Below are positions 42,800-50,717 of a DNA stretch of 64,000 nucleotides, piece by piece. The DNA is from Lachnospiraceae bacterium (GTDB taxonomy: Bacteria > Bacillota > Clostridia > Lachnospirales > Lachnospiraceae). The notes below the pieces were generated by a model. It searched no databases and was not told the origin of the DNA. It worked only from the letters and a program-made list of their open reading frames with translations. The stretch is taken from assembly GCA_028689655.1 (NCBI GenBank), contig JAQVCT010000001.1, positions 124,001 through 188,000 of the forward strand. The letters are read 5' to 3'. Made by a program: the position numbers and the translations under genes. Each line of letters starts with the position of its first letter. The stretch's first letter is position 1.

Positions 42800-43123
42800 T
42801 CAGAATTCGTTAACATAAGTATTCACTAACTCCATTACCACTTTTGCAGTTTCTATCTGTTTTACCGCTTCCTCTTTACTGGCAATATAGAAATCATCAT
42901 AATCACTTTTATGTCTGATTTCTTCTAATTTTGCAATTTTGCATCCTATCTCTCTGGGAAATTTTTCAGAATGTACATAATTTTTATTAAAATAAGCCAG
43001 CGTATCTTTATGTCTTTTAAATGCGACTGGTTCTAACGCCAGTACTGCATCTATCGTGTGAAAAACTGAATAATAAGCCCTATTATTCGCCGCCTTATAC
43101 AAATCCTTTTCCAGCATGCTCAT
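42800..43123 (-). CDS. HEPN domain protein, short N-terminus
   Basis: 107 aa. The HEPN signature ANNRAYYSVFHTIDAVL (12-28) and the later RHKSDYDDFY (70-79) place it with the HEPN partner of MNT nucleotidyltransferases. Usual members have about 25 more residues (a first helix) before the NRAYY motif, so this copy is minimal at its N-terminus. Its ATG overlaps the stop of the MNT gene (ATGA), giving coupled translation. In known HEPN/MNT pairs the HEPN protein is an RNase-type toxin and MNT the modifier antitoxin. Whether this shortened form is active is uncertain. Confidence 0.82.
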   Translation of the reverse strand: MSMLEKDLYKAANNRAYYSVFHTIDAVLALEPVAFKRHKDTLAYFNKNYVHSEKFPREIGCKIAKLEEIRHKSDYDDFYIASKEEAVKQIETAKVVMELVNTYVNEF

Positions 43124-43452
43124 ACGAGTGTTATTCCCTCCTCATCTATATTTTTATAGAACATGTAAGCATTCTTCCAATAATTAAAATGCAACTCATT
43201 TTTAATGATTGGCATAATCTCCACGTCATGCTCCCAGTTAAAATCAAAGGTCATATCAAACACTTTATCATCATAGCTCGAGATTTTGTCATCCGGTAAT
43301 GTTGTCAATATCATAATATCAATGTCAGATCCCTTATGAAAATCGCCACGTGCATAAGAGCCATACAAAATGATCTGTACCAGTGAATCACCAAATATGG
43401 ATTTGATCTTTTCTTTATATTCATTTAATACCAGCTGAATCTGATCCGGCAT
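43120..43452 (-). CDS. MNT-type minimal nucleotidyltransferase (antitoxin of HEPN pair)
   Basis: 110 aa. The nucleotidyltransferase motif GSYARGDFHKGSDID (31-45) has GS at 31-32 and the metal-binding Asp43 and Asp45; a third acidic residue lies in HDVEIMPII. The ATG at 43452 is preferred to an in-frame GTG twelve bases upstream because GGGAGG is correctly spaced. It overlaps the HEPN gene by four bases. In characterised pairs MNT blocks the HEPN toxin by adding AMP to it. A promoter (43489-43518) precedes it, so the pair is an independent module between the tRNA-modification and sugar genes. Confidence 0.87.
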   Translation of the reverse strand: MPDQIQLVLNEYKEKIKSIFGDSLVQIILYGSYARGDFHKGSDIDIMILTTLPDDKISSYDDKVFDMTFDFNWEHDVEIMPIIKNELHFNYWKNAYMFYKNIDEEGITLV

Positions 43453-43488
43453 CCTATACACCACCTCCCGTTTATGCTTCCTGCTTAA

Positions 43489-43518
43489 AGTATATCGTAA
43501 CTTTTAAAGAATGAACAA
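43489..43518 (-). promoter_or_regulatory. Promoter of the MNT/HEPN pair with overlapping dyad
   Basis: Minus strand TTGTTC (43518-43513), 18 base spacer, TATACT (43494-43489). An imperfect dyad CTTTAAAAGT/ACTTTAAG (43500-43509 with 43484-43491) overlaps the -10, a possible autoregulatory site. Confidence 0.5.
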
Positions 43519-43537
43519 CTTTTTTATTATAAATGTA

Positions 43538-44848
43538 CTATCGTTTCTGCACCCGCAGAATATCATACTGTTCCGGCTGTTCTGACAGTTCCAGATACAA
43601 CACCTGTTTAGGATGGGGCGCACCTTCCACGGCTGTGCCTTCCTCATCGTACATGGCATTTACTGTAACAGATGTATTTTCTCCATTTGGTTTCATGATC
43701 TCGATCTCGTCACCCACAGAAAATTTGTTTCTCTGTTGGATTCTGGCAAGTACTTTGCCTGTCTGTTCTCCGGCAACACTGTTCCCGGAGCAGTCTCCTA
43801 CGATTCCCAGATAAATATATTCATTTACATAAGTATTGCTGTCATAGATCTGCGTAGTCTCGTCCGGTTTGCCAAAGTAAAAACCTGTGGTGAACTGGCG
43901 GTAAGTACATTTGGATATCTCAGAGTGGTACCAATCCATGTTTGCACGGTATTTCTCCTCCGATTCCAGATAATCATCGATTGCCTTGCGATAGGTTCTG
44001 GCAACAGTCGCCACGTACAGAGCTGTCTTCATGCGCCCCTCGATCTTGAGGCTATCGATTCCCGCATCCAGTACCTCCGGGATATGTTCGATCATGCACA
44101 GATCCTTGGAATTAAAAATATAGGTTCCCCGCTCATTCTCATAGACCGGCATATATTCATTGGGGCGAGTCTCCTCCACCACGGAATATTTCCAGCGGCA
44201 TGGATGGGTGCAGGCCCCCTGGTTGGCATCTCTTCCCGTGAAATAATTGCTCAGGAGACATCTTCCGGAATAGGAGATACACATCGCTCCGTGAATAAAG
44301 CTTTCGATCTCCATCTTTTCGGGAATATGTGCCCTGATCTCCTTGATCTCTGCCAGGGATAATTCTCTGGCGGACACCACGCGGCTTGCACCGAGACGTT
44401 CCCAGAAAAGATAAGTCTCATAGTTGGTGTTATTCGCCTGGGTGCTGATATGGATGTCGATCTCCGGACATACCTCCTTCGCCATGGTGAACATTCCAGG
44501 GTCCGAGATGATCAGTGCATCCGGTTTGATCTCTTTTAATTCCTGAAAGTATTCTCTGGCACCTGCCAGGTCATCATTATGTGCCAGAATATTGGCTGTA
44601 ACATAGACTTTCACATTTCTCTCATGAGCGAACTGAATCCCCGCCGCCATGTCCTCCATGGAGAAGTTCTTTGCCTTGGCGCGGAGTCCGAAAGCTTCCC
44701 CTCCGATATATACTGCATCTGCGCCAAAAATAACAGCCGTTTTTAATACTTCAAGACTGCTGGCAGGAATCAGGAGTTCCACCTCCCTGCCGCTTTTCGT
44801 CACCTTTTTTGTTCTTTTCTGTATGGTATCTGCCATCTTCCTTACCAT
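43538..44848 (-). CDS. trhP: Peptidase U32 family protein, tRNA hydroxylation type (TrhP-like)
   Basis: 436 aa. The U32 core includes ELLIPASSLEVLKTAVIFGADAVYIGG (25-51) and the family motif ESFIHGAMCISYSGRCLLSNYFTGRDANQGACTHPCRW (about 182-219), with conserved cysteines that in this family probably hold an iron-sulfur cluster. A C-terminal barrel follows. Despite the name, the family members YrrN/YrrO (TrhP) act with prephenate to make 5-hydroxyuridine at tRNA position 34. Here the gene is downstream of a TrmR-like methyltransferase, the next enzyme of that pathway, as in the B. subtilis yrrMNO cluster. Only one U32 gene is present instead of two. Confidence 0.88.
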   Translation of the reverse strand: MVRKMADTIQKRTKKVTKSGREVELLIPASSLEVLKTAVIFGADAVYIGGEAFGLRAKAKNFSMEDMAAGIQFAHERNVKVYVTANILAHNDDLAGAREYFQELKEIKPDALIISDPGMFTMAKEVCPEIDIHISTQANNTNYETYLFWERLGASRVVSARELSLAEIKEIRAHIPEKMEIESFIHGAMCISYSGRCLLSNYFTGRDANQGACTHPCRWKYSVVEETRPNEYMPVYENERGTYIFNSKDLCMIEHIPEVLDAGIDSLKIEGRMKTALYVATVARTYRKAIDDYLESEEKYRANMDWYHSEISKCTYRQFTTGFYFGKPDETTQIYDSNTYVNEYIYLGIVGDCSGNSVAGEQTGKVLARIQQRNKFSVGDEIEIMKPNGENTSVTVNAMYDEEGTAVEGAPHPKQVLYLELSEQPEQYDILRVQKR

Positions 44849-44954
44849 GCCTTTCCTGCGTTAATCTCCGTTCACTCTACCGTTCATTTTCTGTTTTCTG
44901 TGTTTTATTTCTATAACTTTCTGGTTTACATTATTCTATAAAATGATGTAAGGG

Positions 44955-45007
44955 TCAAAAGGTGTTTTTCCCTTGATACTTACGGATTATTTCGCACTTC
45001 GTGCTTT
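44955..45007. repeat. Dispersed 54-base hairpin repeat, copy 2
   Basis: Second copy of the repeat at 7021-7074. Here it is wholly intergenic, between the TrmR-like gene and the U32 gene. Both hairpin dyads (GCACTTCGTGC and TCAAAAGG...CCTTGA) are kept. The rest of the gap 44849-45045 shows no clear feature. Confidence 0.85.
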
Positions 45008-45045
45008 TATAATTCTAAAAACATTCAAAATCCGTCCTAATTAGG

Positions 45046-45687
45046 CTACTTTCTCACAGACAGCGTCATGCCATCTCCCACGGGTAATACCGTAGTCTCC
45101 AGCTCCAGGTTGTGTGTGAGTTCATAGAGATATTCCCGCATTCTGGAATGAATGGTGCGATTCCTCCTGGTCACTGCATAGCGGGACTGTAGGACATCTC
45201 CATCCTGCAGTACGTTGTCGGATATGATAAGTCCGCCTTTCTCCACCAGTCTCATGATCTCCGGGAAAAAGTGAATATACTGCCCCTTTGCTGCATCCAT
45301 GAAAATAAAGTCATAAGGACCGGTAAGCTTGCGAAGTTCCTCAGTAGCATCCCCCTCTATGAGGGTGATACGTTCCTCCACATCACCCCTTTGAAAGTTC
45401 GCTTTTGCAATGGGGATTCGCTTTTCGTATTTCTCTATGGTGGTAATATGACAGTCTTCCGGTGCATATTCACTCATCAACAAAGCAGAAAATCCTACTG
45501 CCGTCCCCACCTCCAGTATTCTTTTCGGTCTTTGCATCGCCAGCAAGAACTTCAAAAGATTCTGAGTGGATTTACGAACAATAGGAACCTGTGTCTCAAT
45601 TGCCTGTTTTTCTATTTCATCCAAAAAAGGAGTGTTACCCCTATCCAACGAATCGATAAAGGTAACCATTCTCTCATCTACGATCAT
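45046..45687 (-). CDS. trmR: tRNA 5-hydroxyuridine methyltransferase, TrmR/YrrM-like
   Basis: 213 aa class I SAM methyltransferase of the O-methyltransferase family 3. Motif I is RILEVGTAVGFSALLMSEYAP (about 55-75), followed by ITTIEKYEKRIPIAK, DFIFMDAAKGQYIHFFPE with the metal-binding Asp, and GGLIISDNVLQDG. In B. subtilis YrrM (TrmR) methylates hydroxyuridine-34 to 5-methoxyuridine. The gene order MltG-like, methyltransferase, U32 matches yrrL-yrrM-yrrN, which supports that substrate over catechol-type ones. It follows the MltG-like gene by 60 bases. Confidence 0.88.
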   Translation of the reverse strand: MIVDERMVTFIDSLDRGNTPFLDEIEKQAIETQVPIVRKSTQNLLKFLLAMQRPKRILEVGTAVGFSALLMSEYAPEDCHITTIEKYEKRIPIAKANFQRGDVEERITLIEGDATEELRKLTGPYDFIFMDAAKGQYIHFFPEIMRLVEKGGLIISDNVLQDGDVLQSRYAVTRRNRTIHSRMREYLYELTHNLELETTVLPVGDGMTLSVRK

Positions 45688-45747
45688 ATAAATTATCGTG
45701 CCTTTCTAAAACTATTGACTGATGTCTTCCCGATTGCCCTCTGACAT

Positions 45748-46251
45748 TTACTGCTCCTCAGAGGTCTCTTCTGACATTCCTTCTGTGTACGCTTCCTCTG
45801 TCATAGACTCGGATGCACCGCCCTCCTCAGTGGCGTCTTTCATGGACTCCGAGTTGCCACCATAGTCTTCCTCAGCGGTACTCTCCTCATCCGCACTGGC
45901 AAGCACTGCCATCATTTCCTCTGCTGTCATGGACGTACTCAGTGTGTAAGTGCCTGGTTTGATCTGATCCTTATATTCTGATACCTTTTCCTGAATGTAG
46001 AAAAGCTTTGCATCCTGAATCAATCCCTGTTTTTCCAACATTTTCCCAATATCCATAGTGCTCATATCATCCGTGATCGCCACGCTGATGTCAAGCCCCG
46101 GTGGGTTTGATACGGGTTCCTCCGTAAAGACACGATATCCAAAATCATACGCAACTGTAGAGAGTCTGATCACAAATATAACAACCGCTGCTAAGATACC
46201 GATTCTAACAATACTGCCCGCCAGAGACACTGTCACATTTCTTCCACTCAT
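45748..46251 (-). CDS. MltG-like membrane protein lacking the catalytic domain
   Basis: 167 aa. One membrane segment (about 12-32) is followed by an external LysM-like domain as at the front of endolytic transglycosylase MltG/YceG (about 54-112; MSTMDIGKMLEKQGLIQDAKLFYIQEKV and IKPGTYTLSTSMTAEEMMAVL). The lytic domain with its catalytic Glu is absent. In its place is a 50-residue acidic Ser/Glu/Met-rich tail with repeated SMTEE/EGMSEET-like units. It occupies the place of yrrL in the yrrLMN order. It may be a regulator of peptidoglycan strand release, or a decayed MltG; the frame is open to a proper stop. Confidence 0.8.
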   Translation of the reverse strand: MSGRNVTVSLAGSIVRIGILAAVVIFVIRLSTVAYDFGYRVFTEEPVSNPPGLDISVAITDDMSTMDIGKMLEKQGLIQDAKLFYIQEKVSEYKDQIKPGTYTLSTSMTAEEMMAVLASADEESTAEEDYGGNSESMKDATEEGGASESMTEEAYTEGMSEETSEEQ

Positions 46252-46326
46252 CTAACCATTTCCTACTTTCTACACTAAAATACATTACATTTTCACAACA
46301 GCAGGGATCCGTCCATACACTGTCTG

Positions 46327-46656
46327 TTATTCAAATCCTAAACTGTCCGATATTGTGGTGTATACTTTCTGCATCATCCGGCAGAACTCCAATTCTGCCG
46401 TCAGGAACGCATCTACCATGGGGTCTTCACGAAATTTCTCTGATTCCTCCTGAAAGGCATCGATCTTATCAAACAGATCCTCCGAATCATCACCGTTCTG
46501 TAATTCAAAATTTCTTTTCCGAAACTCATCAATTTTTTTCTTCAGATCTGGTTGTCTGTCAATCTTGTCTCTCTGGAGGATATAATTCCGATAGGTATCC
46601 GTCTCTTTGACTCTCTGTACAAATACCTGGATTTCTTTATCTAATTCCGTTACCAT
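46327..46656 (-). CDS. YlbF/YmcA family protein
   Basis: 109 aa all-helical protein. The N-terminal helix MVTELDKEIQVFVQRVKETDTYRNYIL is followed by RQPDLKKKIDEFRKRNFELQN and a C-terminal helix AFLTAELEFCRMMQKVYTTISDSLG, the pattern of the Com_YlbF family. In B. subtilis YlbF, YmcA and YaaT form the Y complex that helps RNase Y process mRNA and influences biofilm, competence and sporulation. Here it starts 44 bases after the RNase J gene, which points the same way: RNA processing. Confidence 0.85.
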   Translation of the reverse strand: MVTELDKEIQVFVQRVKETDTYRNYILQRDKIDRQPDLKKKIDEFRKRNFELQNGDDSEDLFDKIDAFQEESEKFREDPMVDAFLTAELEFCRMMQKVYTTISDSLGFE

Positions 46657-46700
46657 CGTATTTTCTAACCGCCTTTATTTGGGAGCTGGCCCTTTGTTCT

Positions 46701-48374
46701 TTAGACTTCCATAATGATAGGAAGTATCATCGGGCGTCTCTTTGTCTTTTTCCATAGAAATTCACTTAAAGAATCTTTTGTCATGGTCTTGATCTTGCCC
46801 CAGTCGTTGCCATTCTTGCTCAGACTTCGATCCAATGCATCATTTACCACTTTTCTTGCTTCATCCATAAGTACGTCAGATTCCCGCACATATACGAACC
46901 CTCTGGATACGATCTCCGGTCCGCCCACCAAAATATTGGTGGCAGAATCCAGCGCAATTACCACGATGAGGATTCCATCCTCCGCAAGATGCTGTCTGTC
47001 TCTCAGTACCACATTTCCCACATCACCCACGCCAAGACCATCTACCAGGATCGCACCAACAGGCACTTTTCCTGTCACTGCTGCACCATTCTGGTCCAGT
47101 TCCAGTACATCGCCGGAATTCATGACGAAGACATTCTCTTTGTCATATCCCAGGTCTGTCACGATCTTTTTCTGCGCCATAAGGTGTTTATATTCACCAT
47201 GGACAGGGACCGCATACTTAGGCTGTGTCAGGGTGTACAGTAATTTGATCTCCTCTGCACAGGCATGTCCGGATACATGAACATCCTGGAAAATAACATC
47301 TGCGCCCTTGCGGAACAGTTCGTTGATGACCTTTGTGACTGATTTCTCATTTCCCGGTATGGGATTGGATGAGAAGATAACAGTATCACCTTGTCCAATT
47401 GATATCTTTTTATGCATGCCGCTGGCCATACGGCTCAGTGCTGCCATGCTCTCTCCCTGGCTTCCTGTGGTAATGAGAACAGTCTTTGCCTTGGGGAAAT
47501 TTTTCAACTGTTCGATATCGATGAGGGTGTTTTCAGGAATATTCAATACTTCCAGTTTCTGTGCCGTATCGATGATATTGACCATACTACGACCTTCCAC
47601 CACTACTTTACGTCCAAATTTATATGCAGAGTTGATGATCTGCTGTACTCTGTCCACATTGGATGCAAAGGTCGCTACAATGATTCTGGTTCCCTTGTGC
47701 TCCTCAAATAACGTGTCAAAAGTCTTTCCTACTGTCTTCTCTGACTGGGTGAATCCCGGACGCTCCGCATTGGTACTGTCGCACATCAATGCCAGCACCC
47801 CTTTCTTGCCCAGGTCTGCGAATCTCTGGAGATCGATGGCATCTCCAAATACCGGTGTGTAATCCACCTTGAAATCACCTGTGTGAACCACGATACCAGC
47901 CGGACTGTAAATTGCAAGTGCTGCCGCATCCACAATACTGTGATTTGTCTTGATAAATTCGATTCTAAAGCATCCAAGATTGATGATCTGACCGAATTTA
48001 ACGACTTTTCTTCTCACATTGTTGGTGAGATTATGTTCTTTTAATTTATTCTCGATAATGCCCATTGTCAGTCTGGTAGCGTAGATGGGCACACTCATTT
48101 CCTTTAAAATATAAGGCAGGGCGCCAATATGATCCTCATGACCATGGGTAAATACAAACCCTTTTACTTTCTCAATGTTATCTTTCAGATAAGTAACATC
48201 CGGTATCACCATATCAATTCCCAGCATATCATCTGTTGGGAAACTCAGACCGCAGTCCACCACAACAATACTGTCCTCGTATTCAAAGGCAGTAATGTTC
48301 ATACCAATTTGTTCCAAGCCACCTAATGGTATAATTTTCAGCTTAGAACCGTTTTCATTTTTATTTTGTTTCAA
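46701..48374 (-). CDS. rnj: Ribonuclease J
   Basis: 557 aa metallo-beta-lactamase/beta-CASP RNase. The zinc motif is FVFTHGHEDHIGALPY (about 74-89), followed by IVVHTGDFKVD and LMCDSTNAERPG. The beta-CASP part includes VATFASNVDRVQQII and ISIGQGDTVIFSSNPIPGNE, plus the VHVSGHACAEEI and YAVPVHGEYKHL motifs. A C-terminal domain (about 450-557) completes a full-length protein. It is an endo- and 5'-exonuclease for mRNA turnover and rRNA maturation. It lies between DUF1292 and YlbF, inserted into a cluster that in B. subtilis has no RNase. Confidence 0.95.
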   Translation of the reverse strand: MKQNKNENGSKLKIIPLGGLEQIGMNITAFEYEDSIVVVDCGLSFPTDDMLGIDMVIPDVTYLKDNIEKVKGFVFTHGHEDHIGALPYILKEMSVPIYATRLTMGIIENKLKEHNLTNNVRRKVVKFGQIINLGCFRIEFIKTNHSIVDAAALAIYSPAGIVVHTGDFKVDYTPVFGDAIDLQRFADLGKKGVLALMCDSTNAERPGFTQSEKTVGKTFDTLFEEHKGTRIIVATFASNVDRVQQIINSAYKFGRKVVVEGRSMVNIIDTAQKLEVLNIPENTLIDIEQLKNFPKAKTVLITTGSQGESMAALSRMASGMHKKISIGQGDTVIFSSNPIPGNEKSVTKVINELFRKGADVIFQDVHVSGHACAEEIKLLYTLTQPKYAVPVHGEYKHLMAQKKIVTDLGYDKENVFVMNSGDVLELDQNGAAVTGKVPVGAILVDGLGVGDVGNVVLRDRQHLAEDGILIVVIALDSATNILVGGPEIVSRGFVYVRESDVLMDEARKVVNDALDRSLSKNGNDWGKIKTMTKDSLSEFLWKKTKRRPMILPIIMEV

Positions 48375-48455
48375 TCAATTTTCCTCCTGTTTTCTTTGTG
48401 ACCTTTGTCATTTATATCTTGATTGGCAACAAAAAAATTTGAAATCTCCCGGTGC

Positions 48456-48719
48456 TTATTCCTCTTCTAAAAGAGTAACGTCATCCAGAAGGCTTTCAAA
48501 CATCTCTGCTACTGCATTCAATTCTTCTTCCTCTGATACGATCTCATAGTTCGCTTCCGTATCCTCCGGTAAAGATAAATCTTTCAGAATCAGGGCGTCT
48601 CCGTCTCCCTCTTCCTGCTCTGTGACAAGAATATAGTTGATTCCATTAATCCTTGTCTGCTCTAATACATAAAATTCAACTGTATTCCCATCATCTAATG
48701 TAAATGATATTTTTTCCAA
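48456..48719 (-). CDS. yrzB: DUF1292 protein (YrzB-like)
   Basis: 87 aa, strongly acidic. The DUF1292 pattern is clear: ISFTLDDGNTVEFYVLEQTRINGINYILVTEQ, then LILKD, ending YEIVSEEEELNAVAEMFESLLDD. No biochemical function is known for the family. It follows ruvX by 10 bases, as yrzB follows yrrK in B. subtilis. Confidence 0.9.
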   Translation of the reverse strand: MEKISFTLDDGNTVEFYVLEQTRINGINYILVTEQEEGDGDALILKDLSLPEDTEANYEIVSEEEELNAVAEMFESLLDDVTLLEEE

Positions 48720-48729
48720 TATAAAACTC

Positions 48730-49161
48730 CTATTCTTTCCTGTTGCTCTTCAGATCCAGAAATCCCTGCAAGATAAATGTCGCAGCGATCTGATCCACAT
48801 ATTCTTTTCTGTTCTCTCTGCGAATACCGGCTTCCATCATGGCCTTATCCGCTGCCACTGTGGTGAGACGCTCGTCCCACATAGTGACTGTCAATCCTGT
48901 CCTTCTCTCCAGCATTCCCTTGAACTCCATGGTCTTTTCCACGCGTTCTCCCACTGTGTCGTTCATATTTTTAGGCAATCCTAACACAATCTCACTCACT
49001 TCATTCTCTACAATGAGTTCCTCGATCCGTGCAAGTGTCTGTCTCAGCTTATCCTCTGATTTTCTCCTGATGATCTCAACGCCCTGTGCCGTAATCAAAA
49101 GTGGATCGCTAATGGCAACACCTACTGTTTTTGAGCCGAAGTCCAAGCCCATTATCCGCAT
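48730..49161 (-). CDS. ruvX: Holliday junction resolvase-like protein RuvX (YqgF/YrrK)
   Basis: 143 aa RNase H-fold protein. [20 protein letters not shown] carries the first acidic residue (Asp7). [22 protein letters not shown] contains the GLP-N motif. [19 protein letters not shown] has DER, and [17 protein letters not shown] has the last Asp. Family members act as Holliday-junction resolvases or in 16S rRNA 5'-end maturation. It sits between ireB and the DUF1292 gene in the conserved Firmicutes order. Confidence 0.93.
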   Translation of the reverse strand: MRIMGLDFGSKTVGVAISDPLLITAQGVEIIRRKSEDKLRQTLARIEELIVENEVSEIVLGLPKNMNDTVGERVEKTMEFKGMLERRTGLTVTMWDERLTTVAADKAMMEAGIRRENRKEYVDQIAATFILQGFLDLKSNRKE

Positions 49162-49195
49162 ATTTCTAACCTTACCCTTCTTATTACTTATTACT

Positions 49196-49462
49196 TTACT
49201 TAGACCAGTGATTCGTCTTAATGTATTCTCTTAACATCTCTTCCACAAGTTCATCCCGCTCCACTTTCATGATGAGACTTCTCGCGTTCTTGTGGCTTGT
49301 AATATAAGTCGGGTCGCCTGACATGATGTATCCAACGATCTGATTTACCGGGTTATATCCCTTTTCCGTCAACGCCTCATAGACCGTTGAAAGTATAATC
49401 TTCACGCCTGTCTCCGGCTCTGCCTCAACTTTAAAAAATTGTGTATTTCCTAAATCCTGCAT
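49196..49462 (-). CDS. ireB: IreB family regulatory phosphoprotein (DUF965, YrzL)
   Basis: 88 aa. [20 protein letters not shown], then [43 protein letters not shown], is nearly the full IreB signature. In Enterococcus IreB is phosphorylated by the IreK serine/threonine kinase on N-terminal threonines and affects cephalosporin resistance; Thr8 is present here. The ATG at 49462 is preferred over a GTG one codon earlier. It heads the ruvX-DUF1292-rnj series. alaS, its usual upstream neighbour, is replaced here by a sugar operon. Confidence 0.92.
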   Translation of the reverse strand: MQDLGNTQFFKVEAEPETGVKIILSTVYEALTEKGYNPVNQIVGYIMSGDPTYITSHKNARSLIMKVERDELVEEMLREYIKTNHWSK

Positions 49463-49514
49463 CACATCACACCCTTTTCTCTACGTATAATTATCTTCTA
49501 TCTTACTCTAAATA

Positions 49515-49541
49515 AAGAAAAAAAACAATGCCCAACCTGTT
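49515..49541 (-). terminator. Possible weak terminator after the beta-galactosidase-operon regulator
   Basis: On the minus strand AAACA-GGTTGGGCAT-TGTTT followed by eight T right after the TAA stop. The stem is only 5 bp, but the T tract is good. Confidence 0.4.
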
Positions 49542-50717
49542 TTATCCCTTTTTTTCTCGTTCTTTTTCTCTGGAAAGGGAGTAACCATACTCCTTTTTAT
49601 ACAGCGCATACAGGTAATGCCAGTCAGAATAACCCAGTACCTCCGCGATCTCATATATTTTTTTATCTGTTGACAAATACAGGTCTTTTGCTCTTTCCAA
49701 TTTCTTTTTCGTGATATAGTCCACAAAGTTAATTTTCATCTCCTCTTTAAAAAGTTTACTGAGATAATTTTTGCTGATGCCAATATATTCTGACACCGTC
49801 CACAAAGATAATTCCTTATTGCACAGATTATCATTGATATAATCCAGCACCTGCCATATTTTATCACTGATCTCATGCCTGGCTGCTGTGGAATGAAACA
49901 ATATCAATTCTCCCATTATATTTGCTTTTTGTGCCAGTTCCATTGCCTGCGTCTGCAATTCAAAGAGATCATCCATGGATTCACTTTTTTCACTGACTCC
50001 CATAGAACATTTCATTTTATAATATTTTTGGAAATAAAATTGGATTTCCTCCGCATACATCATTAAACGCGTTTCCATGTCATTATCAAAATTCGAATCT
50101 TCCGTTTCCCATACTTTAAAGTAATAATCATAAAAATTACCACTTTGAATCTCACAGGAAAATTTATTTTCTGCAATCTCGGTAATTATATTTTCTATTG
50201 TAAATCTCATAATTTCATAATCGCCACGAAATGTATCTTTCAATTTTTCCTGATACATGGACAGAAGCATTCTTACCACGTAGATCGGTTTCTTTTTATC
50301 CGCACGCCGACTCTCCTCCACCCACCCGTTCTCTTGTTCCTGGACCTTGGCTGATACTTCCTGTACTGTCTTCAACACATCTTCCGGCATCATCGTTGGC
50401 TTAAAAATATAATCATAAGCACCTAGCTTCATCGCGGTGCGAACCAGTTCAAATTCATTGTAACTACTCATCACCACACAGATAATGGCAGGATTCAATT
50501 TATTGATCTGCCTGATTAGTTCCAATCCATCCATCCTCGGCATCTTGATGTCTGTGATTACAATATCAATTTTATCTTTTTTGATAATCTCCATTGCCTC
50601 TGTCCCATCAGATGCCGAGTATGCTGTGAATCCATAGTCTTCCCATGGAATTCCTTCAATAATAATATCTCTTGCGAGACTTTCATCATCCACAATTATT
50701 ACTTTTATGATCTCCAA
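49542..50717 (-). CDS. Response regulator with AraC-type DNA-binding domain
   Basis: 391 aa counted from a TTG start at 50717, which has AAGGGGAA seven bases upstream; an ATG seven codons earlier lacks a ribosome site. Receiver domain 1-120 has Asp10-Asp11 and phosphoacceptor Asp56 in DIVITDIKMPRM, and the IFKPT lysine. The C-terminus carries two AraC helix-turn-helix motifs (LWTVSEYIGISKNYLSKLFKE and KIYEIAEVLGYSDWHYLYALYKK). The start lies 32 bases inside the kinase gene, so the two are coupled. Likely target: the beta-galactosidase operon promoter, where a 19-base dyad sits at the activator position (58378-58396). Confidence 0.88.
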   Translation of the reverse strand: MEIIKVIIVDDESLARDIIIEGIPWEDYGFTAYSASDGTEAMEIIKKDKIDIVITDIKMPRMDGLELIRQINKLNPAIICVVMSSYNEFELVRTAMKLGAYDYIFKPTMMPEDVLKTVQEVSAKVQEQENGWVEESRRADKKKPIYVVRMLLSMYQEKLKDTFRGDYEIMRFTIENIITEIAENKFSCEIQSGNFYDYYFKVWETEDSNFDNDMETRLMMYAEEIQFYFQKYYKMKCSMGVSEKSESMDDLFELQTQAMELAQKANIMGELILFHSTAARHEISDKIWQVLDYINDNLCNKELSLWTVSEYIGISKNYLSKLFKEEMKINFVDYITKKKLERAKDLYLSTDKKIYEIAEVLGYSDWHYLYALYKKEYGYSLSREKEREKKG

